Source: Pyrinomonadaceae bacterium (lineage in GTDB: Bacteria > Acidobacteriota > Blastocatellia > Pyrinomonadales > Pyrinomonadaceae). Taken from it: DNA of 25,972 nucleotides. Where the stretch lies: NCBI GenBank assembly GCA_014379075.1, contig JACMMN010000039.1, positions 1 to 25,972 on the forward strand, written 5' to 3'. Positions 6,199 through 14,814 of this stretch are shown here, piece by piece. A program made the position numbers and the translations under genes. Within the stretch, counting starts at the first letter, position 1. Each line of letters starts with the position of its first letter. The notes under the pieces were generated by a model. The model saw nothing but the letters and a program-made list of their open reading frames with translations. It did no database searches and was not told the origin of the DNA.

Positions 6199-8772
6199 TT
6201 AAAAACTCTTACGAAATAGATACGAGGCCCGGATGAAAAATGTTCGGCTGTTTCGTTCAAAACCCGGCTCGAATTGACCGGTGTAGGGACTGAAGCCCTT
6301 ATAGTTGAAATTGTCGTTATAACCTACATAGAAGGCAGTTCCGGGATTTGGGTTCCAACCCACAAGAAGCTGGCCCGCGTAATTCTTTCGAGTCGAATCG
6401 TAGTCCAATCGAAGTCTTGTAAAGGTGAATCGTGAAAATTGATATGTCGAACGAATGCTCAATAAATCGGAATCGAAAGTTCTAATTCTATTGTCGTTAC
6501 GGACAAGCCGGCTTTTTCTATAACTAGCAGAAAGCCGTAGCGGATCGAGCGGTTTAAGTTCGGCAAATACCTCTGCATCAAACTGTTTTCCCGGACCCGG
6601 GTTTTGGAAACCGTTTAGCGAAGTGAAAAAATCGTATGCGTTATTTACATAACCGGCGAACCAAAAATAATTGAAGTATTTATTGACGTTATGACTCAAA
6701 TTTGCAGAATAGAATTGCTGCCACGTCGCCCGCGTACCGGGACCGAAAAATGTTCCGTTGGGTCGCGTTGGCGAGCGCTTTAATGAAAATTCCTCTTCAT
6801 ATAATTTTTCATAGGCGGCTCCCGTTTCTGCAAAAAAGAACATATTTCCCTGTAAGGTAAGGTTTATATTCGTTCCGGCCCTCCACTCTTGAAGCCTGCC
6901 CTGCCAGTCGTAATCTACACCGCTAAACTGTGCCCAGCTTTTACGGATAATTTTCGCTTTAGGATCAGATTTTGTACTGAATCGATTAATGAAAAAAGCA
7001 AAATTCGTATTAGTCCGCCGGGTAAAGCCCGAATCGGCCCGGTAGTTAGTGCTTCGGCCTCCAATTTCGGCAAACCACCCATGAGTCTCCGTTGTGTAGT
7101 CCAAATTCGCGTAATAACCGAGTCCGTTGCCGGTACCAAAATGATTGTAAGTGCCATTGCGCGTAGAATTGAGACCTGCATCCTGAGGCGAGATCGGCGG
7201 ATGTTCGGCATCGACAAAAATATTGTATGTTCCGGTACCGCAAATCTCCCGATTTCTCTGGGCTTCACTAGGATCCAGAAGCGGTTCAAATTCAGCGTCA
7301 AAGAAACACCTGCGTGAATTTGTTCCAACAACCTGAAATTGTGATGTCAATCTCGGGTTTAATTTCATCCTCCCATCAACTCCGGCCAACAAATTCCTTT
7401 GTTCCGGAAAGCTGCGGTAGGTCGCAAAGAAACCAATATTATTCTCTTTACCGAAGTCACGCTTTACTCGTAATATCGCGTACAACGCACTCTTGTCGAA
7501 GAATTCCTGAAATCGCGGCCTTACCGAGATATCGTTTCGATCTTCTTCATCAAAATTTCCGGGTGCTTTATCAGATGCCACCAAGAATCCGAAGGAGTTT
7601 TTTCCGACCTTTCCCGTCAGCTTTGTCGCAAAATCCGGGTCAACGATCTGACGCGAGTCAAAAACCCGCAATGGTGACTGGAAGATGTCGGCTCCTTCGA
7701 GAAAAAATGGACGCTTTTCCTGGAAAAAGATCGGGAATCGTTGGTTCGCAGTAACAACCGGAGCGTCTGCCTCAATTTCGGCGAAATCAGGGTTGACCGC
7801 GGCGTCTAGCGTAATGTTGGGACTGACAGTGTATTTAAGCGTGAGTCCGATGTCTTGTTTCAACCCTTCGTTAACGAATCTGCCCGGATCGAGGATAGAC
7901 GGCAGATATGGATTGTTTGTTCTGCTGCGGGGAATTGTGCGGACTCGTCTGCCTGTTTCCGATACCGTTATGCTGGGCACAATCTCTAGCGTGCGTTCGT
8001 ATTTAATTTCATCCAGTCCGGTGATTTTGCCGTGTTTGATAAGAAATCCTGAAACGTTGCGGTCGTCAGGCAGCCATTGATCGAATTCATCGTTAAAGCG
8101 GTCTATATTCCTTGCCGCATTAAATCCCCACATTCTTCCCTTCCCTGCCGAATACCGCAAAGATTTGAAGGGAATCTTCACTTCTACCGACCAACCCCAG
8201 TCTTCAATGATGCCCTTCGATTCCATAACAATATCGACCGAGAAATCCGAGCCCTGACCTTCTGTATAGATACCATCCGCCTGAATGCCTAGAGGATTAA
8301 ATCCGAGAACATAAGCGCGCCTCTGATCGTCGAAGGTGTCGAGCCACATACGGACATTGTCTTCTCCAAATATATTATCGCGCTTTGCGACTGTCGCACG
8401 GATCTTGTCTTTCTCGTCCCAGCACTTAAAGGCCACGTATAAATGCATTTCGTCATACATCACCATGACTTCGGTGGGTTTCGACGGGGCAATGTTGTCG
8501 CCGGGACTCGTCTGATAGAAATCCTTGAAAACAGTGGCAGTTTTCCAGGCTTCCTCGGCCGGCCGGCCATCGATCGTCATGGCGAAAGCAATCTTTGGTA
8601 TGTTTTGAGGTTTTGCTTTTTCGGGAGGGATTTCTATTTTCGTTTTAATGGGAACAGCTAAGGACTTCGCATCGGAAGAAGTGGCCGCAGGCAATGTATT
8701 AGTACCGTTAGGTTGTGCAGCTATACAGATTGTAGCAAGAATTACGGTCAGCAAGGGGTATAGCCTTTTCAT
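6199..8772 (-). CDS. DUF5916 outer-membrane barrel with CBM9-like domain
   Basis: This 857-residue outer-membrane protein belongs to the DUF5916 family, common in Bacteroidota and Acidobacteriota. I chose the ATG at 8772 (MKRLYPLLTVILATICIAA) because a GGAG site lies 6 nt upstream and a signal peptide follows at once; an upstream ATG at 8790 has no such support. Residues of roughly 45-245 form a CBM9-like carbohydrate-binding domain (MTIDGRPAEEAWKTA; YDEMHLYVAFKCWDE). The following DUF5916 region has the hallmark AAVNPDFAEIEADAP and FFQEKRPFFLEGADIF motifs. The rest is alternating beta strands ending FFIRASYLFRKSF, and a terminal Phe is typical of BAM-assembled barrels. No enzyme activity is established for the family; polysaccharide binding or uptake is inference. 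It shares orientation with the DUF4097 gene 146 nt upstream and has its own terminator. Confidence 0.88.
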   Translation of the reverse strand: MKRLYPLLTVILATICIAAQPNGTNTLPAATSSDAKSLAVPIKTKIEIPPEKAKPQNIPKIAFAMTIDGRPAEEAWKTATVFKDFYQTSPGDNIAPSKPTEVMVMYDEMHLYVAFKCWDEKDKIRATVAKRDNIFGEDNVRMWLDTFDDQRRAYVLGFNPLGIQADGIYTEGQGSDFSVDIVMESKGIIEDWGWSVEVKIPFKSLRYSAGKGRMWGFNAARNIDRFNDEFDQWLPDDRNVSGFLIKHGKITGLDEIKYERTLEIVPSITVSETGRRVRTIPRSRTNNPYLPSILDPGRFVNEGLKQDIGLTLKYTVSPNITLDAAVNPDFAEIEADAPVVTANQRFPIFFQEKRPFFLEGADIFQSPLRVFDSRQIVDPDFATKLTGKVGKNSFGFLVASDKAPGNFDEEDRNDISVRPRFQEFFDKSALYAILRVKRDFGKENNIGFFATYRSFPEQRNLLAGVDGRMKLNPRLTSQFQVVGTNSRRCFFDAEFEPLLDPSEAQRNREICGTGTYNIFVDAEHPPISPQDAGLNSTRNGTYNHFGTGNGLGYYANLDYTTETHGWFAEIGGRSTNYRADSGFTRRTNTNFAFFINRFSTKSDPKAKIIRKSWAQFSGVDYDWQGRLQEWRAGTNINLTLQGNMFFFAETGAAYEKLYEEEFSLKRSPTRPNGTFFGPGTRATWQQFYSANLSHNVNKYFNYFWFAGYVNNAYDFFTSLNGFQNPGPGKQFDAEVFAELKPLDPLRLSASYRKSRLVRNDNRIRTFDSDLLSIRSTYQFSRFTFTRLRLDYDSTRKNYAGQLLVGWNPNPGTAFYVGYNDNFNYKGFSPYTGQFEPGFERNSRTFFIRASYLFRKSF

Positions 8773-8918
8773 GAAAACTCCAAGTATCAATCGGAATATA
8801 AAATTGTCCTAGCAAGGTGAAGACGAGTTATAGTCACTGACTAAAACGCGTATTCAGTCAGAAAGTTTCAGAAGGTGTGAATGAGCTTAGGAAAAGTCGC
8901 CAGCCGCATCGGCATATA

Positions 8919-11078
8919 TCAAAAACTATTTATAAGAGAAGCATTTCGAACGACGAGTTTACCGTTGGTAAAATCAAAGTTATAAGAAGCTCCTCCCTTG
9001 CCCAAACGCCATGTTTTGTTGCCCGCGGGTTCGAAACCTTCGGTTTCGATCTCGCTATTTGAAGTAAAACTTGCGTTGGAATTTTGAGGCAGGGTAAGGA
9101 AAACGGTGCCTTCAGTAGCTTTTGTGGTAAGTTTTTCGAAATCTCCTTCCAGATATATGTCACCACACTCCGTTTGTGAATCGAATGAACCGCGAAAACC
9201 GATCACTCGAACTTGGGCTTCTGCGGCCGAAAGATGCAGGTTTCCGTCAACGTCGCGTATATTAATAGCCCCATTTCCCCCTTCCAGTTCGATCTCTCCC
9301 GATACTCCTTCGAGCCTGATCTCGCCATCGGTCATTATCGTCAGATTCGATTTTTTCGGTACGAATACTTCGATGCGAACGCGTTCGCGGTCCCCGAACA
9401 TCGAAAAATCCCAGCGAAAATCCCTCGAAAATGAGGGTGCTGTGGACGAAGAGACTGACTTTGAGCGAGACCGCTCCGGCGAATGTTTACCGTATTTTCT
9501 CTCGAAATTAGTTTTGTCCCCGGCATTGTTTAGATCGTATTTTTCAGTTTTACCGTTTTTTAGCGTGACAACCGCAGTTTTTTCCCTGACGATAACGTTT
9601 TCGACCTGTCTAGGGTTCATAAACACGATACCTTCGTCGCCAGAAATTTCCTCGGTTTGTTCACGCTTGTTCTTCTTAACAACTTTAAGTCTCACCCCGA
9701 ACTCGGTTTTCACTTCCTCCACATCTACCTGTTGACGGTCGCGGCTGCCGAGGCTCGTAACGACGTATTTGACTTCATGTTTATCCCAGCCGCGGACGTT
9801 TACGCCGCAGCCTTTAGCCTCAATTACTACTTTTGGAGTTCCCTTTACTGCAAATGAATTGGTTTTCTTTTCGACGAAAGGAGTGCCGATGTTGAAATTC
9901 GCAAAATCCATGCGGGCAAGGGCGGCCTGCTGAATCGCGTTCGCATCCTCAATTTGCTGCTTGAACTCTTCGGAATTCAGCGCTGTGGCCGTTTCACGAA
10001 TAGCTTCCGCGGCGCTCCTGATCGATTCCCGGGTTGCTTTCACGATCTCGGGCTTTATCTTGTTGACCTCTTTATGAGCTTCTTTGAGAGCCGCTGCCCT
10101 GTGTTTTTCGGAATCTTTGACGGCACGGCCGATTTCCTTATTTATTCGAGGCAAGTTAACCGTTGATCCTTGATCGTCGCTATCGTCCCAATCCTCATCG
10201 TCCTTGCTCTTTTGCTTGAGAAGGTTTACTGCCGGATTAGCCGATTTCCCGTCGTTTTTTCGATTTACTGACAGCCCGCCATTGACGCTGTCCAACTTTA
10301 TCTGCACCTCGCCACTTCCAACACGGCCGTACATATCCCGACCGACGTATTGACCTTTTCGAACCGGAAGGCCGAAGTCATTGGTAATGCTTCCGTTCAA
10401 AGAGTCCGCTTTAATCGTCGCATTCGCGTCTGAAGGAATAGTGAGATTAACCCGTCCGTTGACGGTGCTTAACGAGATCCTGCTTCCCGTTTCGAGACGG
10501 TCAAAATCAGCTATAACCTCTCCGTTGACCGTAGAAAGCGTCGCTGCTCCGCGAAGATTTGAGGCGGAAACGTTGCCGTTGACCGCGGAAATCTTTGTCA
10601 AATTCACAAAATTCGAAACGGTTACCGAACCATTCACAGTTTCAATCTCGTTCAGCAAAGCGGTTCGCGGAACTGAGAGGCGGAATTGAACTTCTACTCT
10701 TCTATGCTTATTCCGGTCGCCCTTATTGTTCCATTTCCAGCTCTGGTAATCGGCTTCGACGCTGAAGACATCAGGGCGGGCATCGATCTTGATGTCGACT
10801 TCCGCCAAAGTTTCCTTACTGTCCGCCGTTTTGGTCGCTTCGAGTTTTACCTCGTTACGGTCCCAAGCTTCGACCACTATCGAACCGTTTACGTTAGAAA
10901 CGCTAATGCGTCCGTTGGCATTTATCGGATAGCTCTGCTCGAACTTTTCAGTTTCGTCCAGACTTGCGACTTCAACCACTGGCGCATGAGGAGCTTGAAC
11001 CTCAAAATTATCGGGACCGGTATCACCGTTTGACGAAAATAAAAGGCCGGCAAAAACTATCGAATATAACCAACTCAT
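8919..11078 (-). CDS. Large exported protein with two DUF4097 (adhesin-like) regions
   Basis: This 719-residue product belongs to the DUF4097 beta-strand-repeat family (putative adhesin, PF13349), whose function is poorly defined. A hydrophobic N terminus (MSWLYSIVFAGLLF) suggests export, although it is short. The first beta-repeat region spans about 50-272 and has seven S/T-x-V/L-N-G turns (near 63, 148, 166, 184, 206, 227 and 265) roughly 20 residues apart in the middle, as in a beta-helix or beta-roll. A charged, alanine- and lysine-rich, probably helical linker (about 285-395, with DDEDWDDSDDQ) separates it from a second beta region (about 408-715; VRIEVFVPKKSNLTIMTDGE). The start has a GAGGAG site 7-8 nt upstream. 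The family's occasional anti-sigma or adhesin labels are not supported by anything seen here. Confidence 0.8.
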   Translation of the reverse strand: MSWLYSIVFAGLLFSSNGDTGPDNFEVQAPHAPVVEVASLDETEKFEQSYPINANGRISVSNVNGSIVVEAWDRNEVKLEATKTADSKETLAEVDIKIDARPDVFSVEADYQSWKWNNKGDRNKHRRVEVQFRLSVPRTALLNEIETVNGSVTVSNFVNLTKISAVNGNVSASNLRGAATLSTVNGEVIADFDRLETGSRISLSTVNGRVNLTIPSDANATIKADSLNGSITNDFGLPVRKGQYVGRDMYGRVGSGEVQIKLDSVNGGLSVNRKNDGKSANPAVNLLKQKSKDDEDWDDSDDQGSTVNLPRINKEIGRAVKDSEKHRAAALKEAHKEVNKIKPEIVKATRESIRSAAEAIRETATALNSEEFKQQIEDANAIQQAALARMDFANFNIGTPFVEKKTNSFAVKGTPKVVIEAKGCGVNVRGWDKHEVKYVVTSLGSRDRQQVDVEEVKTEFGVRLKVVKKNKREQTEEISGDEGIVFMNPRQVENVIVREKTAVVTLKNGKTEKYDLNNAGDKTNFERKYGKHSPERSRSKSVSSSTAPSFSRDFRWDFSMFGDRERVRIEVFVPKKSNLTIMTDGEIRLEGVSGEIELEGGNGAINIRDVDGNLHLSAAEAQVRVIGFRGSFDSQTECGDIYLEGDFEKLTTKATEGTVFLTLPQNSNASFTSNSEIETEGFEPAGNKTWRLGKGGASYNFDFTNGKLVVRNASLINSF

Positions 11079-11441
11079 ATTGCATCTCCTCTGGGCATTT
11101 AATGAAGGGTATTTCTCTTTTCTAATAACAAAACACCGCCCGTTTTCGATTTATGACAGATTTTTTGCATTTTTTTCTCCGAATATCCTTCCCTTAAGAA
11201 GTTTTTTTAGCTTAGCTTTTAGCGACTGTTAACCCCAACTCGCGCCGTGACTTTTCGAATTTTGAGACTACGTAACTTTATCTTAATACCGCAGATGTTA
11301 AGCTTCGTGCGTCACAGTCACCCATTAGAACGCGCTAAGTTTGGGACAACAGCCACTGGATACGGAACATCTGATGAATTTACTTCCTTGCCCGCATTTG
11401 TTAGGTTATAGGGTTTAGGTGACGCGAAACCGGAGAATGAA
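11079..11441. other. Divergent intergenic region (363 bp)
   Basis: This separates the minus-strand DUF4097 gene from the plus-strand PHP gene, so it should hold promoters for both. It is AT-rich on the left, with T tracts and a CTTAAGAA element (11193-11200) that matches the element before the YxxGY gene. A ribosome binding site GGAG at 11432-11435 serves the PHP gene. I found no confident -35/-10 pair for either side and no gene. Confidence 0.5.
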
Positions 11442-12668
11442 ATGAATTTAAAGCAAACGCGGCTACACATTTTGCAGAAAGCGGAAGACTTAGCGTCGAA
11501 GGCCAAAAGCGGAGTTTCACTTCACTGTCACACTCAGCACTCTCAGGAAATGTTGGATTTTGTTCCGCATTATGCCGAAAAACTTCCGATCATCGCGTAC
11601 TTTTGGAAGTGTGAGCGCAAACGATTCTTTGAAAGAGAAGGCGAATATCCCGATTTTTCGAATGCTTTTTGGGAGCCGCCAATGAGCGGCCAGTCGGTTT
11701 ACGATATCGAAAAAATGCAGATAAATGAAACCGGTCTAAACGCAATCGTCTCGCTGACAGACCATGACACCATTGATGCGGCTCTGGAAGTCAATCAAAA
11801 TGTAGATAATTCGTGCGCCCCGATATCATTAGAATGGACAGTTCCGTTTGAATTCGGTTTTTTTCACGTCGGCGTTCATAACTTACCGAAGGGGCAAGCC
11901 GTCGACCTGACAAAAACGCTTCTAGAATTTACCTCCATCAAAGAAAACCACACGAGCGAGAAGTTGGCGGAAATGTTCGGGATGCTCAATGACCTTCCCG
12001 AGGTATTGTTGATTCTGAATCATCCGCTTTGGGATATTGAAATAGTCGGAAAGGAGTTACACGAGTTATTACTCACGGATTTCTTAAAGGCCCACGGGCG
12101 TTGGATACACGCCCTCGAGATCAATGGTTTTCGCTCGTGGTCGGAGAATAAGGCGGTCATCGAAATGGCCGAGGCTCTCGGAATGCCTATCGCGACCGGT
12201 GGCGATCGACACGGCTGCAAGCCGAATACGGTGATCAACTTAACGAAAGCCGAAACCTTCGAAGAATTCGTCGAGGAGATTCGCGTCTACAAGAGAAGCG
12301 AAGTGGTTCTAATGCCAGAATATAGTCAGCCTCTTCATTCGCGTCAGCTTCAATCGTTTTCAGAGATTCTGAAAGATTATCCGGAATTTCCAGAGGGCAA
12401 GCAAAAATGGTTCGAACGGGTGCATTTCGACATTCGTGACGGCTACGGCGTACGTCCGCTTTCCGTACATTGGCTTAACGGAGTGCCTACCTGGCTGGGT
12501 GCCGCGATATGGACTCTTGGCTTTTTGGGAAGTCCTAAGGCACGGCCAATTTTCAATTTGGCGCGAAAGAAAATAGATCGCGTTCCAAAAGACGGTACAA
12601 AAGCTTCCTTTGAGATTCCGGATCTGGATGAGGTTTTACGGAGCCTGTCCTCCGAAACTGTTTCGTAG
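11442..12668 (+). CDS. PHP-superfamily metal-dependent phosphoesterase
   Basis: This 408-residue protein has a PHP (polymerase and histidinol phosphatase) metal site: LHCHTQHS (His28, His30), SLTDHDTID (Asp107, His108), SLEW (Glu131), FHVGVH (His142), ILNHP (His194) and GGDRHG (Asp255, His257). PHP proteins hydrolyse phosphoesters with two or three metal ions; the substrate here is unknown. The C-terminal ~110 residues (from about 295) are not part of the PHP fold and include a weakly hydrophobic stretch (GAAIWTLGFLG). There is no signal peptide, so it is probably cytoplasmic. It is followed after 72 nt by a GT4 glycosyltransferase, which suggests a role with a phosphorylated sugar or lipid head group. 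GGAG 6 nt upstream supports the start. Confidence 0.82.
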   Translation: MNLKQTRLHILQKAEDLASKAKSGVSLHCHTQHSQEMLDFVPHYAEKLPIIAYFWKCERKRFFEREGEYPDFSNAFWEPPMSGQSVYDIEKMQINETGLNAIVSLTDHDTIDAALEVNQNVDNSCAPISLEWTVPFEFGFFHVGVHNLPKGQAVDLTKTLLEFTSIKENHTSEKLAEMFGMLNDLPEVLLILNHPLWDIEIVGKELHELLLTDFLKAHGRWIHALEINGFRSWSENKAVIEMAEALGMPIATGGDRHGCKPNTVINLTKAETFEEFVEEIRVYKRSEVVLMPEYSQPLHSRQLQSFSEILKDYPEFPEGKQKWFERVHFDIRDGYGVRPLSVHWLNGVPTWLGAAIWTLGFLGSPKARPIFNLARKKIDRVPKDGTKASFEIPDLDEVLRSLSSETVS

Positions 12669-12700
12669 CATCTCCTTATTTTATCGAGTTCCTATTTTTC

Positions 12701-12716
12701 GGCGGGCTTGCCCGCC
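12701..12716 (+). terminator. Short GC hairpin between PHP and GT4 genes
   Basis: A perfect 7-bp stem GGCGGGC/GCCCGCC with a TT loop sits 33 nt after the PHP stop and 24 nt before the next start. It is followed by the A/T-rich ATTTGTAATTTATT rather than a clean U tract, so it could be a weak terminator, attenuator or small repeat. Confidence 0.4.
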
Positions 12717-12740
12717 ATTTGTAATTTATTAGGATTTTTT

Positions 12741-13928
12741 GTGAGAAACAATTTGCGCGTAGCCTTCTTCCCCGACTCCTATTTGGAAGTGAATGGTGCC
12801 GCGATGACATGTCAAAGATTGACCGAATATGCTAAACGAAAGGATTATCCTTTTTTATGTATATACGCAGGCCCAAAAACTGAAGTCGTTCAAGACGGAA
12901 GTGTTACTTACCTCGCTCTAAAACGGTCGCCGGCATCGATTTCTCTCGATGAAGATCTGGCTTACGATCCGCTTTTTCAGCGACACACGAATCGCGTTCT
13001 CAGGCAATTGCTAACGTTTAAGCCGGACGTGTTGCACATCACCGGTGTAAATGATGTCAGCATAGTCGGTGCATACCTCGGCTGGAAACTTCAAATCCCT
13101 ATTGTCGGCTCCTGGCACACCAATGTTCATGAATTCGCGGCACACAGGCTCAAGAAGCTGCTTCGTTTTTTACCGCGAGCCGCCGTTGGGAAGATCGCCG
13201 GATTCGCGGAGCGGAAGATAATGGACGGGGCCGTATTATATTATAAAATGCCCAAAGTACTTCTTGCCCCAAATCAAGAATTAATCGATCTTCTAGGACA
13301 AGGAACAGGGCGCCGGGCACTAATGATGACCAGAGGGGTGGATACGGATAAATTTTCACCGGAAAAGCGAACGGTCAACGATGGTATATTTCGCCTTGGT
13401 TTTGTTGGCCGGCTTCGAGCAGAAAAGAGCGTCCGGCTTCTCGTAGATATCGAAAGAGAGTTGATCAAACAAGGTAGGGCAAATTTTGAGTTTCTGATCG
13501 TCGGCGAGGGAAACGAGCGCGAATATCTCGAGAAGCACCTTGTTCACGGGAAAATCACCGGCTTTCTTGATGGTGAGCAATTATCTGAAGCCTATGCTAA
13601 CATGGACGTTTTCATTTTCCCCTCGGAAACTGATGCATTCGGCAATGTGACACAGGAAGCTTTCGCCTCCGGAGTGCCGGCAATAGTCACCGATCAGGGA
13701 GGGCCCAAATTTATAGTCACACCGAATGAAACCGGTTTTGTGACAAAGAATTTAGAAGAATTCGTAAAATACGTGACCCTTCTGATTGACGAACCTGAAC
13801 GATTATCCAAAATGAAAATATTATCGAGAGAAAGGGCAATGTCGCAGTCGTGGGACGCGGTTTTCGAAGGCGTTTACGACGCATATCGGATCGCCTATGA
13901 AATGAGAGAGGGCAAGCCAAAATCCTGA
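12741..13928 (+). CDS. GT4-family glycosyltransferase
   Basis: This 395-residue retaining glycosyltransferase has the GT-B fold. I prefer the GTG at 12741 because AGGA lies 6 nt upstream and the Rossmann strand (NNLRVAFFPDSY) starts immediately. A TTG at 12708 would fall inside a hairpin. The acceptor half contains VNGAAMTCQRL and PDVLHITGVNDVS, and the donor half contains RLGFVGRLRAEKSVRLL and PSETDAFGNVTQEAFASGVP. The last motif (Asp298 and Glu306) matches the TDxFG-type nucleotide-sugar binding signature of mannosyl/glucosyl transferases such as PimB- and MgtA-like enzymes. Donor and acceptor are unknown; a lipid acceptor is inferred from the neighbours. There are no membrane helices, so it is probably peripheral. 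Its stop overlaps the next start (TGATG), indicating translational coupling. Confidence 0.85.
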   Translation: MRNNLRVAFFPDSYLEVNGAAMTCQRLTEYAKRKDYPFLCIYAGPKTEVVQDGSVTYLALKRSPASISLDEDLAYDPLFQRHTNRVLRQLLTFKPDVLHITGVNDVSIVGAYLGWKLQIPIVGSWHTNVHEFAAHRLKKLLRFLPRAAVGKIAGFAERKIMDGAVLYYKMPKVLLAPNQELIDLLGQGTGRRALMMTRGVDTDKFSPEKRTVNDGIFRLGFVGRLRAEKSVRLLVDIERELIKQGRANFEFLIVGEGNEREYLEKHLVHGKITGFLDGEQLSEAYANMDVFIFPSETDAFGNVTQEAFASGVPAIVTDQGGPKFIVTPNETGFVTKNLEEFVKYVTLLIDEPERLSKMKILSRERAMSQSWDAVFEGVYDAYRIAYEMREGKPKS

Positions 13929-14791
13929 TGACGAGAGCAGAAGAAATACATCAATCGATCACCGACGAGGAGATGGATGAGATTCATAAGTCGGTCACCC
14001 GCGCCGACGATATTGAAGAGGTTCATGCACAAATCCCACTTGCAGAGGTTTTGCGGAGCCTTTTCCGGCATCCCAAGCAGATAATTACGCGATGGAATTG
14101 GAAATCGGCTCTTCTGGGAGCTATCCTCCGCGCATCGTTCTACTTTACCGTTTACAAAGCCAGCAAGGAAAGTTGGGCCGTCACGCTCACCGCCGTCCTT
14201 GTCGAACTCAGCTTTCGCTTTTTCACCTCGGGCATTTCAGGAGCTATAGTCCAATCGTTCCGGCGTGCCAGGCCGGCATGGCTGGCAACATTGATCGTAA
14301 CGATTTCGCTGCCTATTTTCAGCCATACCATCGAATTTGTTTCGCATTACGCTCAGGAACAGTATTTCAACGATATTTTTGCCGCCTCAGAGAATAAGGC
14401 TAGACAGAAAGCCTTTGCTATTTCAGTTCTCTTTTCGGCCCTCTCGGCAATGTTCAATTTGTTTATGATGCGGCACGGTGTTTTATTGGTCGGCGCGGGC
14501 GAGGAGACAAAATCACTGGGTAGCGACCTCAAAAAGATTCCCTTTTTGGTGGCGGAATTCGTGACGTACCTGCCAAAATTGATCCTCCGTTTCATCCGCG
14601 AAGGCAAACTCGTATTTGCCCTTGGCGTTTTTTCGGCGTTCGGTTTTGCAGTCGGAGCGATCCTGGGCGGTTTTCGCGGCAAATGGTCATGGGCGTGGAC
14701 AACCGCTCTGGGCTCTTGGACAATTTTACTGGTATGGACACTAATCGTGGCTTTCATAATTCGAATATTACAAATGCGATCAAAAAATTAG
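13928..14791 (+). CDS. Six-TM integral membrane protein of unknown family
   Basis: I do not recognise this 287-residue protein. The N-terminal 45 residues are acidic and helical (EEIHQSITDEEMDEIHKSVT) and presumably cytoplasmic. Hydrophobic segments at about 60-77, 83-108, 117-140, 162-188, 228-248 and 256-282 suggest six transmembrane helices. There is no signal peptide and no visible catalytic motif. The start codon overlaps the stop of the preceding GT4 gene by one base, and a second GT4 gene follows, so it very probably works with them, for example in presenting or moving a lipid acceptor. That role is inference. Confidence 0.75.
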   Translation: MTRAEEIHQSITDEEMDEIHKSVTRADDIEEVHAQIPLAEVLRSLFRHPKQIITRWNWKSALLGAILRASFYFTVYKASKESWAVTLTAVLVELSFRFFTSGISGAIVQSFRRARPAWLATLIVTISLPIFSHTIEFVSHYAQEQYFNDIFAASENKARQKAFAISVLFSALSAMFNLFMMRHGVLLVGAGEETKSLGSDLKKIPFLVAEFVTYLPKLILRFIREGKLVFALGVFSAFGFAVGAILGGFRGKWSWAWTTALGSWTILLVWTLIVAFIIRILQMRSKN

Positions 14792-14814
14792 CCTTTATTC
14801 GACCACAAAACGTA

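Noticed and set aside
6190..6219. Nine-codon plus-strand ORF after a perfect AGGAGG (MNVLKTLTK)
   Set aside because: The ribosome binding site is striking, but the ORF faces into the 3' end of the convergent DUF5916 gene, leads to no plus-strand gene, and is probably chance.
12708..12740. TTG start for the first GT4 gene
   Set aside because: It lies within the GGCGGGC hairpin and lacks a ribosome binding site; the GTG at 12741 has AGGA 6 nt upstream.
14683..14814. N-terminal extension of the second GT4 gene
   Set aside because: It would overlap the upstream membrane-protein gene by 109 nt and the extra residues do not resemble GT4 N termini; the ATG at 14734 remains possible.
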